Shown here one piece after another: positions 28,841 through 37,574 of a stretch of DNA of 64,000 nt. The position numbers were made by a program, and so were the translations under genes. The notes under the pieces were generated by a model. It was not told the origin of the DNA and did not search any database. It was given only the letters and a program-made list of their open reading frames with translations. Origin of the DNA: DATJKD01 sp963728295 (lineage in GTDB: Bacteria > Pseudomonadota > Gammaproteobacteria > Steroidobacterales > Steroidobacteraceae). The DNA is taken from assembly GCA_963728295.1 (NCBI GenBank), contig CAVSKB010000015.1, forward strand, positions 1 to 64,000. Direction: 5' to 3'. Every line of letters starts with the position of its first letter. The first letter of the stretch is position 1.

Positions 28841-29588
28841 CATCAGGCACAACTTCGGCGGCCTGCGCGCGATCGACGACTTCAACCTGGACCTGCACCA
28901 GGGTGAACTGATGGGCCTGATCGGTCCAAACGGCGCGGGCAAGACCACGGTGTTCAACCTGATCACCGGCGTCTACCGGGCGAGCGAAGGGAGCATCCGC
29001 TATCGCGACGAAGAGCTCGTGGGCCGCACGCCCCACGAGATCACTGCCCGGCGTATTGCGCGCACGTTTCAGAACATCCGCCTGTTCCGTGACCTGTCGG
29101 TGCTCGACAACGTGCGGATCGCGCACTTTTCCCAGTCGCGTTATTCGCCGATCGAAGCGCTGCTCCACGCGGGCCGCTTCCGCCGCGAGGAGGAACGCAT
29201 CGTCGGCCATTCGCGCGACCTGCTGGCCATCTTCAAGCTGGAGCACCTGGCCGGGGAAACCGCCAGCAGCCTCCCCTACGGCCACCAGCGGCGCCTGGAA
29301 ATCGCCCGGGCACTGGCCACTCGTCCGGAATTGCTGCTGCTCGACGAACCCGCCGCGGGCATGAACCCGTCGGAGATCGACCAGCTGATGGAATTCATCC
29401 GGTGGATCCGCCGCGAGTTCCAGCTCACGATCCTGCTCATCGAGCACCAGATGAAGCTCGTCATGGGTATCTGCGAGCGCATCAAGGTCCTGGACTTCGG
29501 CAGGACCCTGGCCGAGGGACCACCCGAAGTCGTGAGGAGCGATCCATTGGTCCTGGAAGCCTATCTCGGTGAGAAGGTGGCCCGATGA
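28818..29588 (+). CDS. livG: branched-chain amino-acid ABC ATPase LivG
   Basis: A 256-residue ABC ATPase. Walker A is GPNGAGKTTVFN, the signature-like region SSLPYGHQRRLEIARALA, Walker B LLLLDEPAAGMNP, and the H loop LIEHQMKLVM. The MNP-S/E-x2 after Walker B is typical for LivG. It starts inside the end of livM, and its stop overlaps the livF start as ATGA (29585-29588). It powers uptake together with LivF. Confidence 0.95.
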   Translation: MALLTARNIRHNFGGLRAIDDFNLDLHQGELMGLIGPNGAGKTTVFNLITGVYRASEGSIRYRDEELVGRTPHEITARRIARTFQNIRLFRDLSVLDNVRIAHFSQSRYSPIEALLHAGRFRREEERIVGHSRDLLAIFKLEHLAGETASSLPYGHQRRLEIARALATRPELLLLDEPAAGMNPSEIDQLMEFIRWIRREFQLTILLIEHQMKLVMGICERIKVLDFGRTLAEGPPEVVRSDPLVLEAYLGEKVAR

Positions 29589-30334
29589 GCGGCGCCGGAG
29601 CGGACGCAACCACAGACTCTGCCGGCGGCATTCATCTCGAGGTGCGCGACCTTCGAGTGCACTACGATGGAATCCAGGCCGTGCACGGCGTGAGCTTCAG
29701 CGTGCGCCGCGGCGAGATCGTCACGCTGATCGGCGCCAACGGCGCCGGCAAGACCTCCATCCTCCGCGCCATCTCGGGCCTCATTCCCTACGACGGCAGT
29801 GTCACCTTCGCCGGCCGTGACCTTCGCGGCGTGCCCGCGCACCGCATCGTGGGACTGGGCATGGCGCACGTCCCGGAAGGACGAGGCATCTTCGGCAACC
29901 TGACGGTGCGCGAGAACCTGCGACTCGCCACATGGCAGCGCCGCGACCGCCAGGCCAGCGACCGCGACCTGACTCGGGTACTCGAGATCTTCCCGCGCCT
30001 CGGTGAGCGACTCGATCAGGTGAGCGGCACGCTTTCCGGCGGCGAACAGCAGATGCTGGCGGTGGGCCGCGCGCTGATGAGCCGCGCGAGCCTGCTGCTG
30101 CTCGACGAGCCCTCGATGGGCCTGGCACCTCGACTGGTGCGGGAAATTTTCGGCGTCATCGAGGACATCAACCGCACCGGCACCACGGTCCTGCTGGTGG
30201 AACAGAACGCAAACATGGCGTTGCACATCGCCTCCCGCGCCTGCGTGTTGGAGACGGGCCGCGTGATCCTGAGTGGGTCTGCGAAGGAACTGCTGGACGA
30301 TGCTCGAGTGAAGGATGCATACCTGGGTGCCTAG
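29585..30334 (+). CDS. livF: branched-chain amino-acid ABC ATPase LivF
   Basis: A 249-residue ABC ATPase. Walker A is GANGAGKTSILRAISG, the signature TLSGGEQQMLAVGRAL, Walker B LLLLDEPSMGLAP and the H loop LLVEQNANMAL. The phrase ALMSRASLLLLDEPSMGLAP marks the LivF subgroup. An N-terminal extension of about 16 residues precedes the ABC domain. It is the last gene of the operon; a hairpin lies 26 bp past the stop. Confidence 0.95.
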   Translation: MSGAGADATTDSAGGIHLEVRDLRVHYDGIQAVHGVSFSVRRGEIVTLIGANGAGKTSILRAISGLIPYDGSVTFAGRDLRGVPAHRIVGLGMAHVPEGRGIFGNLTVRENLRLATWQRRDRQASDRDLTRVLEIFPRLGERLDQVSGTLSGGEQQMLAVGRALMSRASLLLLDEPSMGLAPRLVREIFGVIEDINRTGTTVLLVEQNANMALHIASRACVLETGRVILSGSAKELLDDARVKDAYLGA

Positions 30335-30359
30335 CCCTGCACCGTCATGAGTCGAGTCT

Positions 30360-30378
30360 CCTTCGCGCGCAGCGAAGG
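30360..30378 (+). terminator. hairpin downstream of livF, weak terminator candidate
   Basis: CCTTCGC and GCGAAGG form a perfect 7-bp stem around a 5-nt loop 26 bp after the livF stop. No T-run follows, so intrinsic termination would be weak at best. Confidence 0.4.
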
Positions 30379-30448
30379 TAACGCGCACGCGCGGCGTCTA
30401 ACGACTGAGCAGCGATCTGCGGTCCAGTAATGGACCGGGGAGGTATCG

Positions 30449-31114
30449 GTGAACAGTCCTGCGCTGAAGTCGCTCACGTTCGGTTCCTGCTTCGGTCTCA
30501 TGCTTGGCGGGATCACGCCCGTCCTGGCCGAGGACGACCGCCGCTGGGACGCCGGTCTTCGACTCAACGTCCTGGCCGGCAGCGGCCAGCCGACCAACGA
30601 CGTGATCGGCTTCGGAATCTTCGGGCGATACCGGCTCAGCGATCGCTGGGCAGTGGGGCTCGGGGTCGACATCTCCGATGAGTTCGACGTCGAGCGGACG
30701 CCTGAGCTGGTCGGCCTGGTCCAGGACCCCGACGCGCCGGTGGTGGACAGCAAGGGATCATCGGAGAGCCTGAGCGCGTGGGTCGAACGCCGCTACGGCG
30801 GCGACGATCGGCGCGTGCAGTGGTACTGGAGCGCGGGGTTGGGCGTCAACTCGGTCGACGTCGACGACCAGGTCGGCCCGCTCGCGGGTGGCGGCACTTT
30901 CGATGTGGCGATCGACGCCGGCACCGAGATGGTTGCGTCTGCGAGCGTCGGTCTGCGCGTGCGGCTCGGACAGCGTTTCCTGTTCGAGCCTGCGCTGCGC
31001 CTGGATCAGCACTTCGCCGACTGGGACCTCACTGACCGGGTGAGCGGTACCACGGCATCGATCGACGACTACACGCTGACCGGGATACACCTGGGGTTCG
31101 CATACCGGTTCTGA
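30449..31114 (+). CDS. small outer-membrane beta-barrel protein
   Basis: A 221-residue protein starting at a GTG with a strong RBS (GGGGAGGT). The signal peptide runs MNSPALKSLTFGSCFGLMLG to about PVLA. The mature part is made of short amphipathic strands (WDAGLRLNVLAGSGQ, IGFGIFGRYRLSDRWAVGLG, VQWYWSAGLGVNSVDVDD, ASASVGLRVRLGQRFLFEP) and ends TGIHLGFAYRF with a terminal aromatic residue, the sorting signal for the outer membrane. It probably forms an eight-strand barrel. The function is unknown. A 6-bp hairpin (GGTCCA/TGGACC, 30421-30436) precedes the RBS. It lies inside the possible tRNA-bounded island. Confidence 0.75.
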   Translation: MNSPALKSLTFGSCFGLMLGGITPVLAEDDRRWDAGLRLNVLAGSGQPTNDVIGFGIFGRYRLSDRWAVGLGVDISDEFDVERTPELVGLVQDPDAPVVDSKGSSESLSAWVERRYGGDDRRVQWYWSAGLGVNSVDVDDQVGPLAGGGTFDVAIDAGTEMVASASVGLRVRLGQRFLFEPALRLDQHFADWDLTDRVSGTTASIDDYTLTGIHLGFAYRF

Positions 31115-31151
31115 GTTGCGCGGCGCGGGCAGCGTCACTGCTCGAATTCGT

Positions 31152-31225
31152 TGGAGCGGGTGATGGGAATCGAACCCACGTTAGCAGCTTGGGAAGCTGC
31201 AGTTCTACCATTGAACTACACCCGC
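31152..31225 (-). tRNA. tRNA-Gly(CCC)
   Basis: A 74-nt gene including the encoded CCA. It folds into a full cloverleaf: acceptor GCGGGTG/CACCCGC, D arm GTTCAATGGTAGAAC, anticodon stem GCAGC/GCTGC around the loop TTCCCAA (anticodon CCC), T arm with TTCGATT, discriminator T. Its 3' end faces lower coordinates, toward the liv genes. Confidence 0.96.
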
Positions 31226-31285
31226 TAGAGTCGCCGATTCTAGAGGCCCGCCGAGCAGGCCGACAACTCGTGGCTCGCCGTCCGC

Positions 31286-33022
31286 TCAGCGTCCCCCGGC
31301 GGCGATCCAGCGGTCGATTTCCGCTTCGAGCACGGCAAGCGGCATCGCACCCTGGCCGAGCACACGGTCATGAAACCGGCGGAGGTCGAACTGCGTACCG
31401 AGCCGCTCCTCCGCGCGGCGTCGCAGCGCGAGCAGGCGCTGCTCGCCCACCTTGTAGGCGAGCGCCTGCCCGGGCCAGGCGATGTAGCGGTCCACCTCGA
31501 ACTGGATCTCGGTGTCGGCGAGCGCGCTGTTGTCGCGCAGACAAGCGACCGCCTGGTCCCGCGACCAGCCCATCGCGTGCATGCCAGTGTCGATCACCAG
31601 CCGGCAGGCGCGCCACATCTCGAGCGACAGCCGGCCAAAGCGCTCATAGGCGTCGCGATAGATCCCCATGTCCTCGCCGAGCTTTTCGGAATAGAGTCCC
31701 CAGCCTTCGACGTACGCGGTTATGTCGTCGTTGCGGCGGAACTCCGGCAGGTCTGTCAGCTCCTGGCTGAGCGCGATCTGGAGGTGGTGCCCCGGTATGC
31801 CTTCGTGCAGCACCCAGGCGGGCAGCCCGTATGATCGGCATCTTCTCCGCCATCCACGGCTTGTAGACGACCATCCCGGCGATGCCCTGCTCCGGGCTGC
31901 CCGCAAGGTAGCCGTTCGCGCTGCTCTCGAGACCCGCCGGCATCGCCCGCACGCCATAGGTGAGGCGTGGCAGGTGACCGACGATGCGGGCGACGGCTTC
32001 GTCGGCGCGTTTTGCGATCTCGCTCGCTTTTTCGCCATAGCGGGTCGCATCCACATAGAAGCGCGGGTCGCTGCGCAGGAACGCGAGGAACTCGGCGAAC
32101 GATCCGGAGAAGCCGGCCTCCCCAATCACCTTGTCCATCGCGGCCCGGATCCGCGCGACCTCGGCAAGGCCCAGTGCATGCACCTCGGCCGGCGTCATCG
32201 ACGTGGTCGTGTGCCGCCGCACGAGGTATGCGTAGTACTTCTGTCCGTCGGGAAGAGTCGATGCACCGATGCCGCTTCGCGCCGCGGGCCGGTATTCCTG
32301 CTCAAGGAAGCGCAGCAACTCGCGCTGCGCCGGCTTCACCCTCGACTCGATGGTCTCGAGGGCGCGCGTGCGCAACTGCGCGCGCCGATCCGCCGGAAAG
32401 CTCGCAGGGAACGTCTCGAAGGGTGCAAGCAACGGGCTCTTCGCCGACGGCTGCTCCGCCTGCGCACGCACGTCGCCGATCGCACGCTCGACGGTCATGC
32501 GGGGCTGCGTAAAGCCGGTGCGGATGCCGCGCGCCATGTTCGCGGTCTCGGTCGCGTAGTACGCAGGAATCGCCGCGAGACGCGCGAGCCAGGCCTCGGC
32601 ATCGTCCTCGGAAACCAGCGTCGTACCGAGTGCAGCGTAGTCGGCAGTGGTGTAGAAGCCGTCGCCGCTGATGAACGGGATGCGCTCCTCGTCAAAGGCG
32701 AGGCCCGCGAGCGCGACATCGATACGGTCGCTGATGAGCGCGCGGTTGAGCACGTCGGAGCCGGACAGGCCGGTCGCGTCCAGCGCCGCCAGCCGATCGC
32801 GGAACCCAGCAAGCGCTGCTTCCGCTCTCCCACCGCTGCCGGTGAATTGTCCGGCCAGCGTCGAAGCGCGTCCCGGTCGCCGCGCTGACCGGCGCGCACC
32901 GGATCGAGTAGTCGCATGTGTGCGTCGAAGTCGCGCGCGATGGCAGCGACATCGTCCGCTGTCGCCGCGAGCGGCAACGCGATCAGCAGGACCGAGACGA
33001 GCCAGGGACGAGCTGATCGCAT
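31286..33022 (-). CDS. DUF885 metallopeptidase-like protein (frameshifted)
   Basis: An exported protein of about 578 residues. The ATG at 33022 gives a signal peptide (MRSARPWLVSVLLIALPLAA). The main body (ISDRIDVALAGLAFDEERIP, GQKYYAYLVRRHTTTSMTP) and the C-terminal part with the zinc motif HEGIPGHHLQIA and EGWGLYSEKLG lie in different frames; changes fall near 32825 and 31835. The HExxH-like HEGxPGHH and downstream Glu define this M2/M32-like family, thought to be carboxy- or oligopeptidases. It lies 60 bp from the tRNA gene. The substrate is unknown. Confidence 0.85.
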
Positions 33023-33406
33023 GTTCGTGCGCCCCCGCACTGCACCGCTGCCTGGCGCGATCGGGCGCACGTGGCCCGTGCCTGCACCAAGTTTCTGCAA
33101 CGCGATCAACGTCATGGCCTGCGACATCAGCGTGCGTCTAGTAGTCATCGCGTATTCGCCCGCACTGAGTTCCGGTTTCTCACGATGGCCGAGACAGTGT
33201 AAGTCCGATCAGCACGTGGCTGCACTTTGTTCACCGGAGTCTATAAAGCGTACATGCACAACCGACCGCGTCGTCGATGCAGGCGCGTTCTGCAGCGAGC
33301 CGACGGACGCGGGCACAACGCTCCGCCGCGGCGCGGATGGCAGCGCGCACGAAGGCCGCCCGGAAGGCGGCGCGCGCACGGACGAGACGCGCCGGCACCT
33401 GAGCGA
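33023..33406. other. non-coding region between the YcaQ-like and DUF885 genes
   Basis: 384 bases with no gene I can support. Reading frames on both strands cross it but are shadows with no family-like sequence. It should hold the promoter of the DUF885 gene, though I see no clear -35/-10 pair on the minus strand. Confidence 0.5.
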
Positions 33407-34657
33407 TCAGCGCAACGACTGGATGAAGCCTTTCCGTCGCGAGAAGGTCACACGCTCGAGTCCGAGCCAGCCGGCCAGGTGCTGGAGCTCTTCGCGCAAG
33501 CCCGACGCGACGCTTCCGGCATCCGCGTCCGTCTCGCAATGCGCGCGCACAACGCGAAGTGTCCGTCCTGGCCGGTCCGCCTTGAGATCGACGCGCGCGA
33601 CGAGGCGATCGCCGAGCAGAAAGGGCAGCACGTAATAACCGTGCTCGCGCCGCTTCGCTGGCGTATAGATCTCGAGCCGATATCGGAACCCGAACAGCCG
33701 TTCCGTGCGCTGCCGCTCCCACACGAGCGAATCGAAGGGCGACAGCAGCGCCCTCGCGTTGACGCGGCGCGGAACGCTCGCGTCTGGATCGAGGTAGGCC
33801 TGCGCGCGCCAGCCCTCGACTGCGACCGGGCGCAGCGTGCCCTCCTCGACGAGCTCGGCGATGCGCACCTTCGCATCAGCGCTCGTGAGACGGAAGTAGT
33901 CGCGCAGATCGCGCTCCGTCGCGACACCGAGCGCGCGTATCGCAATGCGCAGCAGGGCGCGCTGCGCTTCCTCGGGCGCGGGCGTCGGCGTTGCGATGAC
34001 TTCCGACGGGAGCGCACGCTCGGTCAGGTCGTAGACGCGCTCGAAGCGCCGCCGGCTGTGGGTCGTGATCTGGCCCGTCCAGAACAGCCATTCGAGCGCG
34101 ACTTTGCCCTCGCTCCAGCCCCACCATCCGCCACGGCGACGCCCCGCCGCCTCGAGTTCCGATACGCCGATGGGCCCGCGCGCACGGATCTCTGCCAGTA
34201 CGGATTCACAGAGCGTTGCACGCTCCCGGCCGAGCCGCGCTACGCTCGCCCACACGCCGACGCCCGCGCGTGCACGCTCCATGCGCCAGCGCAACAGCGG
34301 CTGCAGCTCGACCGGCAGGAGCGAGGCCTCGTGACCCCAGTACTCGAACAGCGCGCGTCGCTGGTCGCCATACGCCGCGCGATCGAGCAGCGAGGCATCG
34401 TACGGCCCGAGCCGCGAATAGGCGGGCAGATAGTGCGAGCGCACGAGCACGTTGACGGAGTCGATCTGGAGGGCACCGAGCCTGCGCACCGTCCCGACGA
34501 GATCGTCTCCGCCCGGCGATCGCCGCGGCCGCGGGAACGCGAAGCCCTGCGCGGCCAGCGCGATGCGCCTCGCTTCGGAAAGAGACAGCGTCGCCTCGGC
34601 GCGCGTGGCGCCGCGGCGTACCGTGAGATCCGACTTCGCGCGCCTGCGGCCGGTCAC
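33407..34657 (-). CDS. YcaQ-like winged-helix DNA glycosylase (crosslink repair)
   Basis: A 416-residue member of the YcaQ/AlkX family, winged-helix DNA glycosylases that unhook interstrand crosslinks and bulky alkyl lesions. The family catalytic region is visible as LGALQIDSVNVLVRSHYLPA, with the QxD motif, and EYWGHEASLLP follows. The C-terminal part has ALLSPFDSLVWERQRTERLF and YYVLPFLLGDRLVARVDLKA, both strong family marks. The ATG overlaps the stop of the HdeD-like gene (34654-34657), so both are coupled. Activity is inferred from characterised family members. Confidence 0.88.
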   Translation of the reverse strand: MTGRRRAKSDLTVRRGATRAEATLSLSEARRIALAAQGFAFPRPRRSPGGDDLVGTVRRLGALQIDSVNVLVRSHYLPAYSRLGPYDASLLDRAAYGDQRRALFEYWGHEASLLPVELQPLLRWRMERARAGVGVWASVARLGRERATLCESVLAEIRARGPIGVSELEAAGRRRGGWWGWSEGKVALEWLFWTGQITTHSRRRFERVYDLTERALPSEVIATPTPAPEEAQRALLRIAIRALGVATERDLRDYFRLTSADAKVRIAELVEEGTLRPVAVEGWRAQAYLDPDASVPRRVNARALLSPFDSLVWERQRTERLFGFRYRLEIYTPAKRREHGYYVLPFLLGDRLVARVDLKADRPGRTLRVVRAHCETDADAGSVASGLREELQHLAGWLGLERVTFSRRKGFIQSLR

Positions 34658-35259
34658 GGCCTCAGCGAGAATCGGGATTCCAGTTCACCCGGCAGCTTGC
34701 GGATGCGCAAGGCGAAGGCGACCTTGAACGCGCCGATGACGATCGCCCATGCGGCAATGAGGTAGACGATGGTCAGGCTGCCCGCGGCCGGTCGCGCGAC
34801 GACGAGGATCCCGAAGAGGACCGAGAGCGCACCGGTGACATACAGGATCCACTCGCGCGAGGTGGCCTTGCGCACCCGATAGCCCAGCATCACCAGGAAT
34901 ACGCCGAGCAGGATCGCCTGCAGTGCCACCAGGTATATGAATGCAAGCATGCCCACCGGCGGCTTCATGATGGCGTAGCCTCCGACGCCCACGCCGAGGA
35001 TGCCGATCAGCAGCATGACCCACCAGCCGTCCTTCTCCCTGTTCTGGATCGCACCGAAGATGTTGATGGCGCCGTCGACCAGGATCGCGGCGGCGAAGAA
35101 CATCGCGAGCACGAAGAGCGCGATACCCGGATTGACGAACGCCAGGATGCCGAACAGGAGGGACGCCAGACCGCCGATCAGGAACACCCACCAGGTCCGT
35201 CGGCAGAGTGCCCTCGCATCCGCGGCCAACGTTCCCGCGAGCCCGCTCGTTTGTGCCAC
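34654..35259 (-). CDS. HdeD-like (DUF308) membrane protein
   Basis: A 201-residue inner-membrane protein with six hydrophobic segments in three pairs, such as WWVFLIGGLASLLFGILAFV, ALFVLAMFFAAAILVDGAIN and WILYVTGALSVLFGILVVAR; the repeated LFGIL and a following proline are typical of the HdeD/DUF308 repeat. E. coli HdeD is linked to acid resistance, but the molecular function is not known. It is upstream of and overlaps the YcaQ-like gene and is divergent from trmB. Confidence 0.85.
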   Translation of the reverse strand: MAQTSGLAGTLAADARALCRRTWWVFLIGGLASLLFGILAFVNPGIALFVLAMFFAAAILVDGAINIFGAIQNREKDGWWVMLLIGILGVGVGGYAIMKPPVGMLAFIYLVALQAILLGVFLVMLGYRVRKATSREWILYVTGALSVLFGILVVARPAAGSLTIVYLIAAWAIVIGAFKVAFALRIRKLPGELESRFSLRP

Positions 35260-35324
35260 GGCATCCTCCCCTGCGTAGTGACGCGCCTTATGATTGGACG
35301 AACGAAACTGCGGAATCTACGCCC

Positions 35325-36044
35325 TTGCCGAGAGTGACACCACCGCCCGACGAGACCGGGATTGCGCCCAGACCGCCGCGCACCGTACGCAGCTTCGTTC
35401 CCCGCGCCGGGAGGATGACCCGCGCGCAGCAACGCGCCTGGCAGGACCTGTGGCCCAGACTCGGTGTGGAAGCGGCGGACTCGATGCTCGATCTCGACGC
35501 GATCTTCGGGCGCCGCGTACGCCGCACCGTCGAGATCGGCTTCGGCAACGGCGAGGCACTGGTCGCCCTGGCAGCGTCACGGCCCGCGGAGGACTTCCTC
35601 GGCATCGAGGTGCATCGACCGGGGGTCGGTCACCTGATGCTGCGCTGCGAGGAACTCGCGGTCGCGAACCTTCGCATACTCAGCCAGGATGCCGTCGATG
35701 TGCTCGAGCAGCGGCTGACGCCTGCCTGCTTCGACGAGGTCCTGCTCTACTTCCCCGATCCGTGGCCGAAGAAGCGGCATCACAAGCGCCGAATCGTTCA
35801 GGACGGATTCGTGGCGCTGATCGCATCCAGGTTACGGACCGGGGGCGTATTCCGTCTCGCGACCGACTGGCAACCCTATGCGGACTGGATGCTCGAAACG
35901 GTGGGCCGCTGCCCGCTGTTACGCAACGAATCGCCTGACGGCGGATGGTCGGCGCGGCCCGCGAGCCGCCCGCCGACGCGCTTCGAGCTGCGCGGCCAGC
36001 AACTGGGACATGCCGTCCGGGACCTCGCATTCCGGAGGACATGA
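35325..36044 (+). CDS. trmB: tRNA (guanine-N7)-methyltransferase TrmB
   Basis: A SAM-dependent methyltransferase making m7G46 in tRNA variable loops. Motif I is VEIGFGNGEAL, then FLGIEVHRPGVGHLML, the key stretch LLYFPDPWPKKRHHKRRIVQ and FRLATDWQPYADWML. The N-terminus RTVRSFVPRAGRMTRAQQRA matches the family. The start is uncertain: I use TTG at 35325, with GCGGAA upstream; a GTG at 35334 is the alternative. The open frame extends further to 35208, but that would run into the divergent HdeD-like gene. It converges with the MarC gene. Confidence 0.92.
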   Translation: MPRVTPPPDETGIAPRPPRTVRSFVPRAGRMTRAQQRAWQDLWPRLGVEAADSMLDLDAIFGRRVRRTVEIGFGNGEALVALAASRPAEDFLGIEVHRPGVGHLMLRCEELAVANLRILSQDAVDVLEQRLTPACFDEVLLYFPDPWPKKRHHKRRIVQDGFVALIASRLRTGGVFRLATDWQPYADWMLETVGRCPLLRNESPDGGWSARPASRPPTRFELRGQQLGHAVRDLAFRRT

Positions 36045-36066
36045 CGAAGCGCGAGAGAGGGCCCGG

Positions 36067-36708
36067 CTATGCCGCGAGTGCCTCGCGGACGCCATCGAGG
36101 ATGAACTGCGCAGCGAGCGCCGCCAGCAGCACGCCGAGCAGGCGGCTCAGAACGGCGCCACCCGTGACGCCTATCACGCGCATCACCGGACCGGTCACGA
36201 GCGCCAGCGCGAGCGTGATCGCGAGCACCAGCAGGATCACCAGGATCTGCGCGAAGAACTGCGGCGAGCCGACGGGCACGCCTGTGAACGCGAGCAGTAT
36301 GGTCGCGAGCGCGCCGGGGCCCGCGATCAATGGGAATGCAAGAGGGAACACCGATATGTCCTCGCGCGCATGCGCCTCCGCCTCTTCGCCGGGCGTCGTG
36401 GTGCGTACACCGGATGGCCGCGCGAAGACCATCTCGATCGCGAGCAGGAACAGCAGCACACCGCCGCCCACCTTGAATGCCTCCACACTGATGGCCAGCA
36501 GCTCGATCAGCTTCGTTCCCGCGGTGGCAAAAACGAGACATACGATCGCAGCGATTGCCACTGCCTTGGTAGCCATCCGTCGTCGGTGCGCATCGCTCGC
36601 GCCCTGGGTCAGGCCCGCGAGCACGGGCAGCAGCGACAGCGGCTCGACGACTACCAGCAGCACGACGAAGAACTTGACCAGATCGTCGAACACCACGACC
36701 CCATGCAA
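36067..36708 (-). CDS. MarC-family membrane protein
   Basis: A 213-residue protein with six hydrophobic segments. Family features include FFVVLLVVVEPLSLLPVLAG at the N-terminus, FKVGGGVLLFLLAIEMVF, and VFPLAFPLIAGPGALATILL in the middle, the best conserved MarC stretch. The family was once thought to cause multiple drug resistance but has no proven transport role. The gene is convergent with trmB and divergent from the DUF6763 gene. Confidence 0.9.
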   Translation of the reverse strand: MHGVVVFDDLVKFFVVLLVVVEPLSLLPVLAGLTQGASDAHRRRMATKAVAIAAIVCLVFATAGTKLIELLAISVEAFKVGGGVLLFLLAIEMVFARPSGVRTTTPGEEAEAHAREDISVFPLAFPLIAGPGALATILLAFTGVPVGSPQFFAQILVILLVLAITLALALVTGPVMRVIGVTGGAVLSRLLGVLLAALAAQFILDGVREALAA

Positions 36709-36815
36709 TGCGCGACTTGCGATCTTTGCCCGGCAGGTCTACAAGTGGAACCTGTATCAAGGCGTATTACGAGGCAGCAGGATACAGCGCGACGTCGACA
36801 GAAAGGGGAGTGGCA

Positions 36816-37172
36816 ATGGCGAACCCGGCACCCGTCATCGGAAGCTGGTACAGAAAGCCCGGTGGCGAAACCTTCGAAGTGGTCGCGATCGATACGGACG
36901 ACCGCACGATCGAGATCCAGTATTTCGACGGGGCGGTCGAAGAGCTCGACCTGGAGGACTGGGTCGAGGAGGAAATTGCCCTGACCGAGGCGCCGGAAGA
37001 CTGGACCGGATCGGTCGATGTCGAACCCGAAGACTACGAGAACGAGGTCGAGAACCAGCCGACCGAGACGCGTCTCTGGGCCGATCCGCTCCAGTACGTC
37101 GACCGCGGCGAGATCGCGGGGTACTCCGAGATCGAGCTGCCCGAAACGCCCGACGAGCTCGAGCGCTACTGA
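36816..37172 (+). CDS. DUF6763-like small acidic protein
   Basis: A 118-residue acidic protein starting at an ATG with a good RBS (AAAGGGGAG). The N-terminal half is a small beta domain (VIGSWYRKPGGETFEVVAID, IEIQYFDGAVEELDLEDW). The rest is rich in Glu and Asp. It resembles DUF6763 proteins, for which I know no function. It stands alone between marC and the convergent Rieske gene. It has no signal peptide, so it is probably cytosolic. Confidence 0.75.
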   Translation: MANPAPVIGSWYRKPGGETFEVVAIDTDDRTIEIQYFDGAVEELDLEDWVEEEIALTEAPEDWTGSVDVEPEDYENEVENQPTETRLWADPLQYVDRGEIAGYSEIELPETPDELERY

Positions 37173-37184
37173 CACACGGGCCGC

Positions 37185-37574
37185 TCAGCGGCCCAGGTCC
37201 GGCGGCTCGCTGAGTTGCACGTCGTCTGCGACCAGCACGTAACCCCGCTCGATACGAAGCTCGATCGGGCGCAGACGTGCGCCCGCGCACGGACCCGCGA
37301 GACAGAGACCGGTCTCCATCGCGAACAGCGCGCCGTGCGATGAGCACTGGATGAGCGGCATCGCGGGCGCGAGAAAGGAATGCGGCCGCGCATTCAGCGC
37401 ATGTCCGGCGTGGGGACAGTGGTTGACATAGGCGTGGATCTCGGCGCCGCGCCGCACGACGAAGCCGCGCAGCGGCCAGTCACCGCGGCCCATCGTGAAA
37501 CCCCGGGCACCGGGGTCATCGAGCTCGTGCAGCGCACAGACTACGCGCGCGAGGTCGATCTCGGACTCTGTCAC
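37185..37574 (-). CDS. Rieske [2Fe-2S] protein
   Basis: A 129-residue stand-alone Rieske ferredoxin-like protein. Cluster ligands are visible as CPHAGH (CxH) and CSSHG (CxxH), spaced as in Rieske domains. The start is a GTG at 37574 that overlaps the chitinase stop as GTGA, giving VTESEIDLARVVCALHELDD, typical of the family. It could serve as electron carrier for an oxygenase or as a regulatory subunit; no oxygenase is adjacent. It is the last gene of an overlapping minus-strand set with exonuclease III, AmpG-like and chitinase genes. Confidence 0.86.
   Translation of the reverse strand: MTESEIDLARVVCALHELDDPGARGFTMGRGDWPLRGFVVRRGAEIHAYVNHCPHAGHALNARPHSFLAPAMPLIQCSSHGALFAMETGLCLAGPCAGARLRPIELRIERGYVLVADDVQLSEPPDLGR

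Noticed and set aside
33231..33722. 163-codon minus-strand frame overlapping the end of the YcaQ-like gene
   Set aside because: Arg/Ala-rich shadow in another frame; no start signal and no motif.
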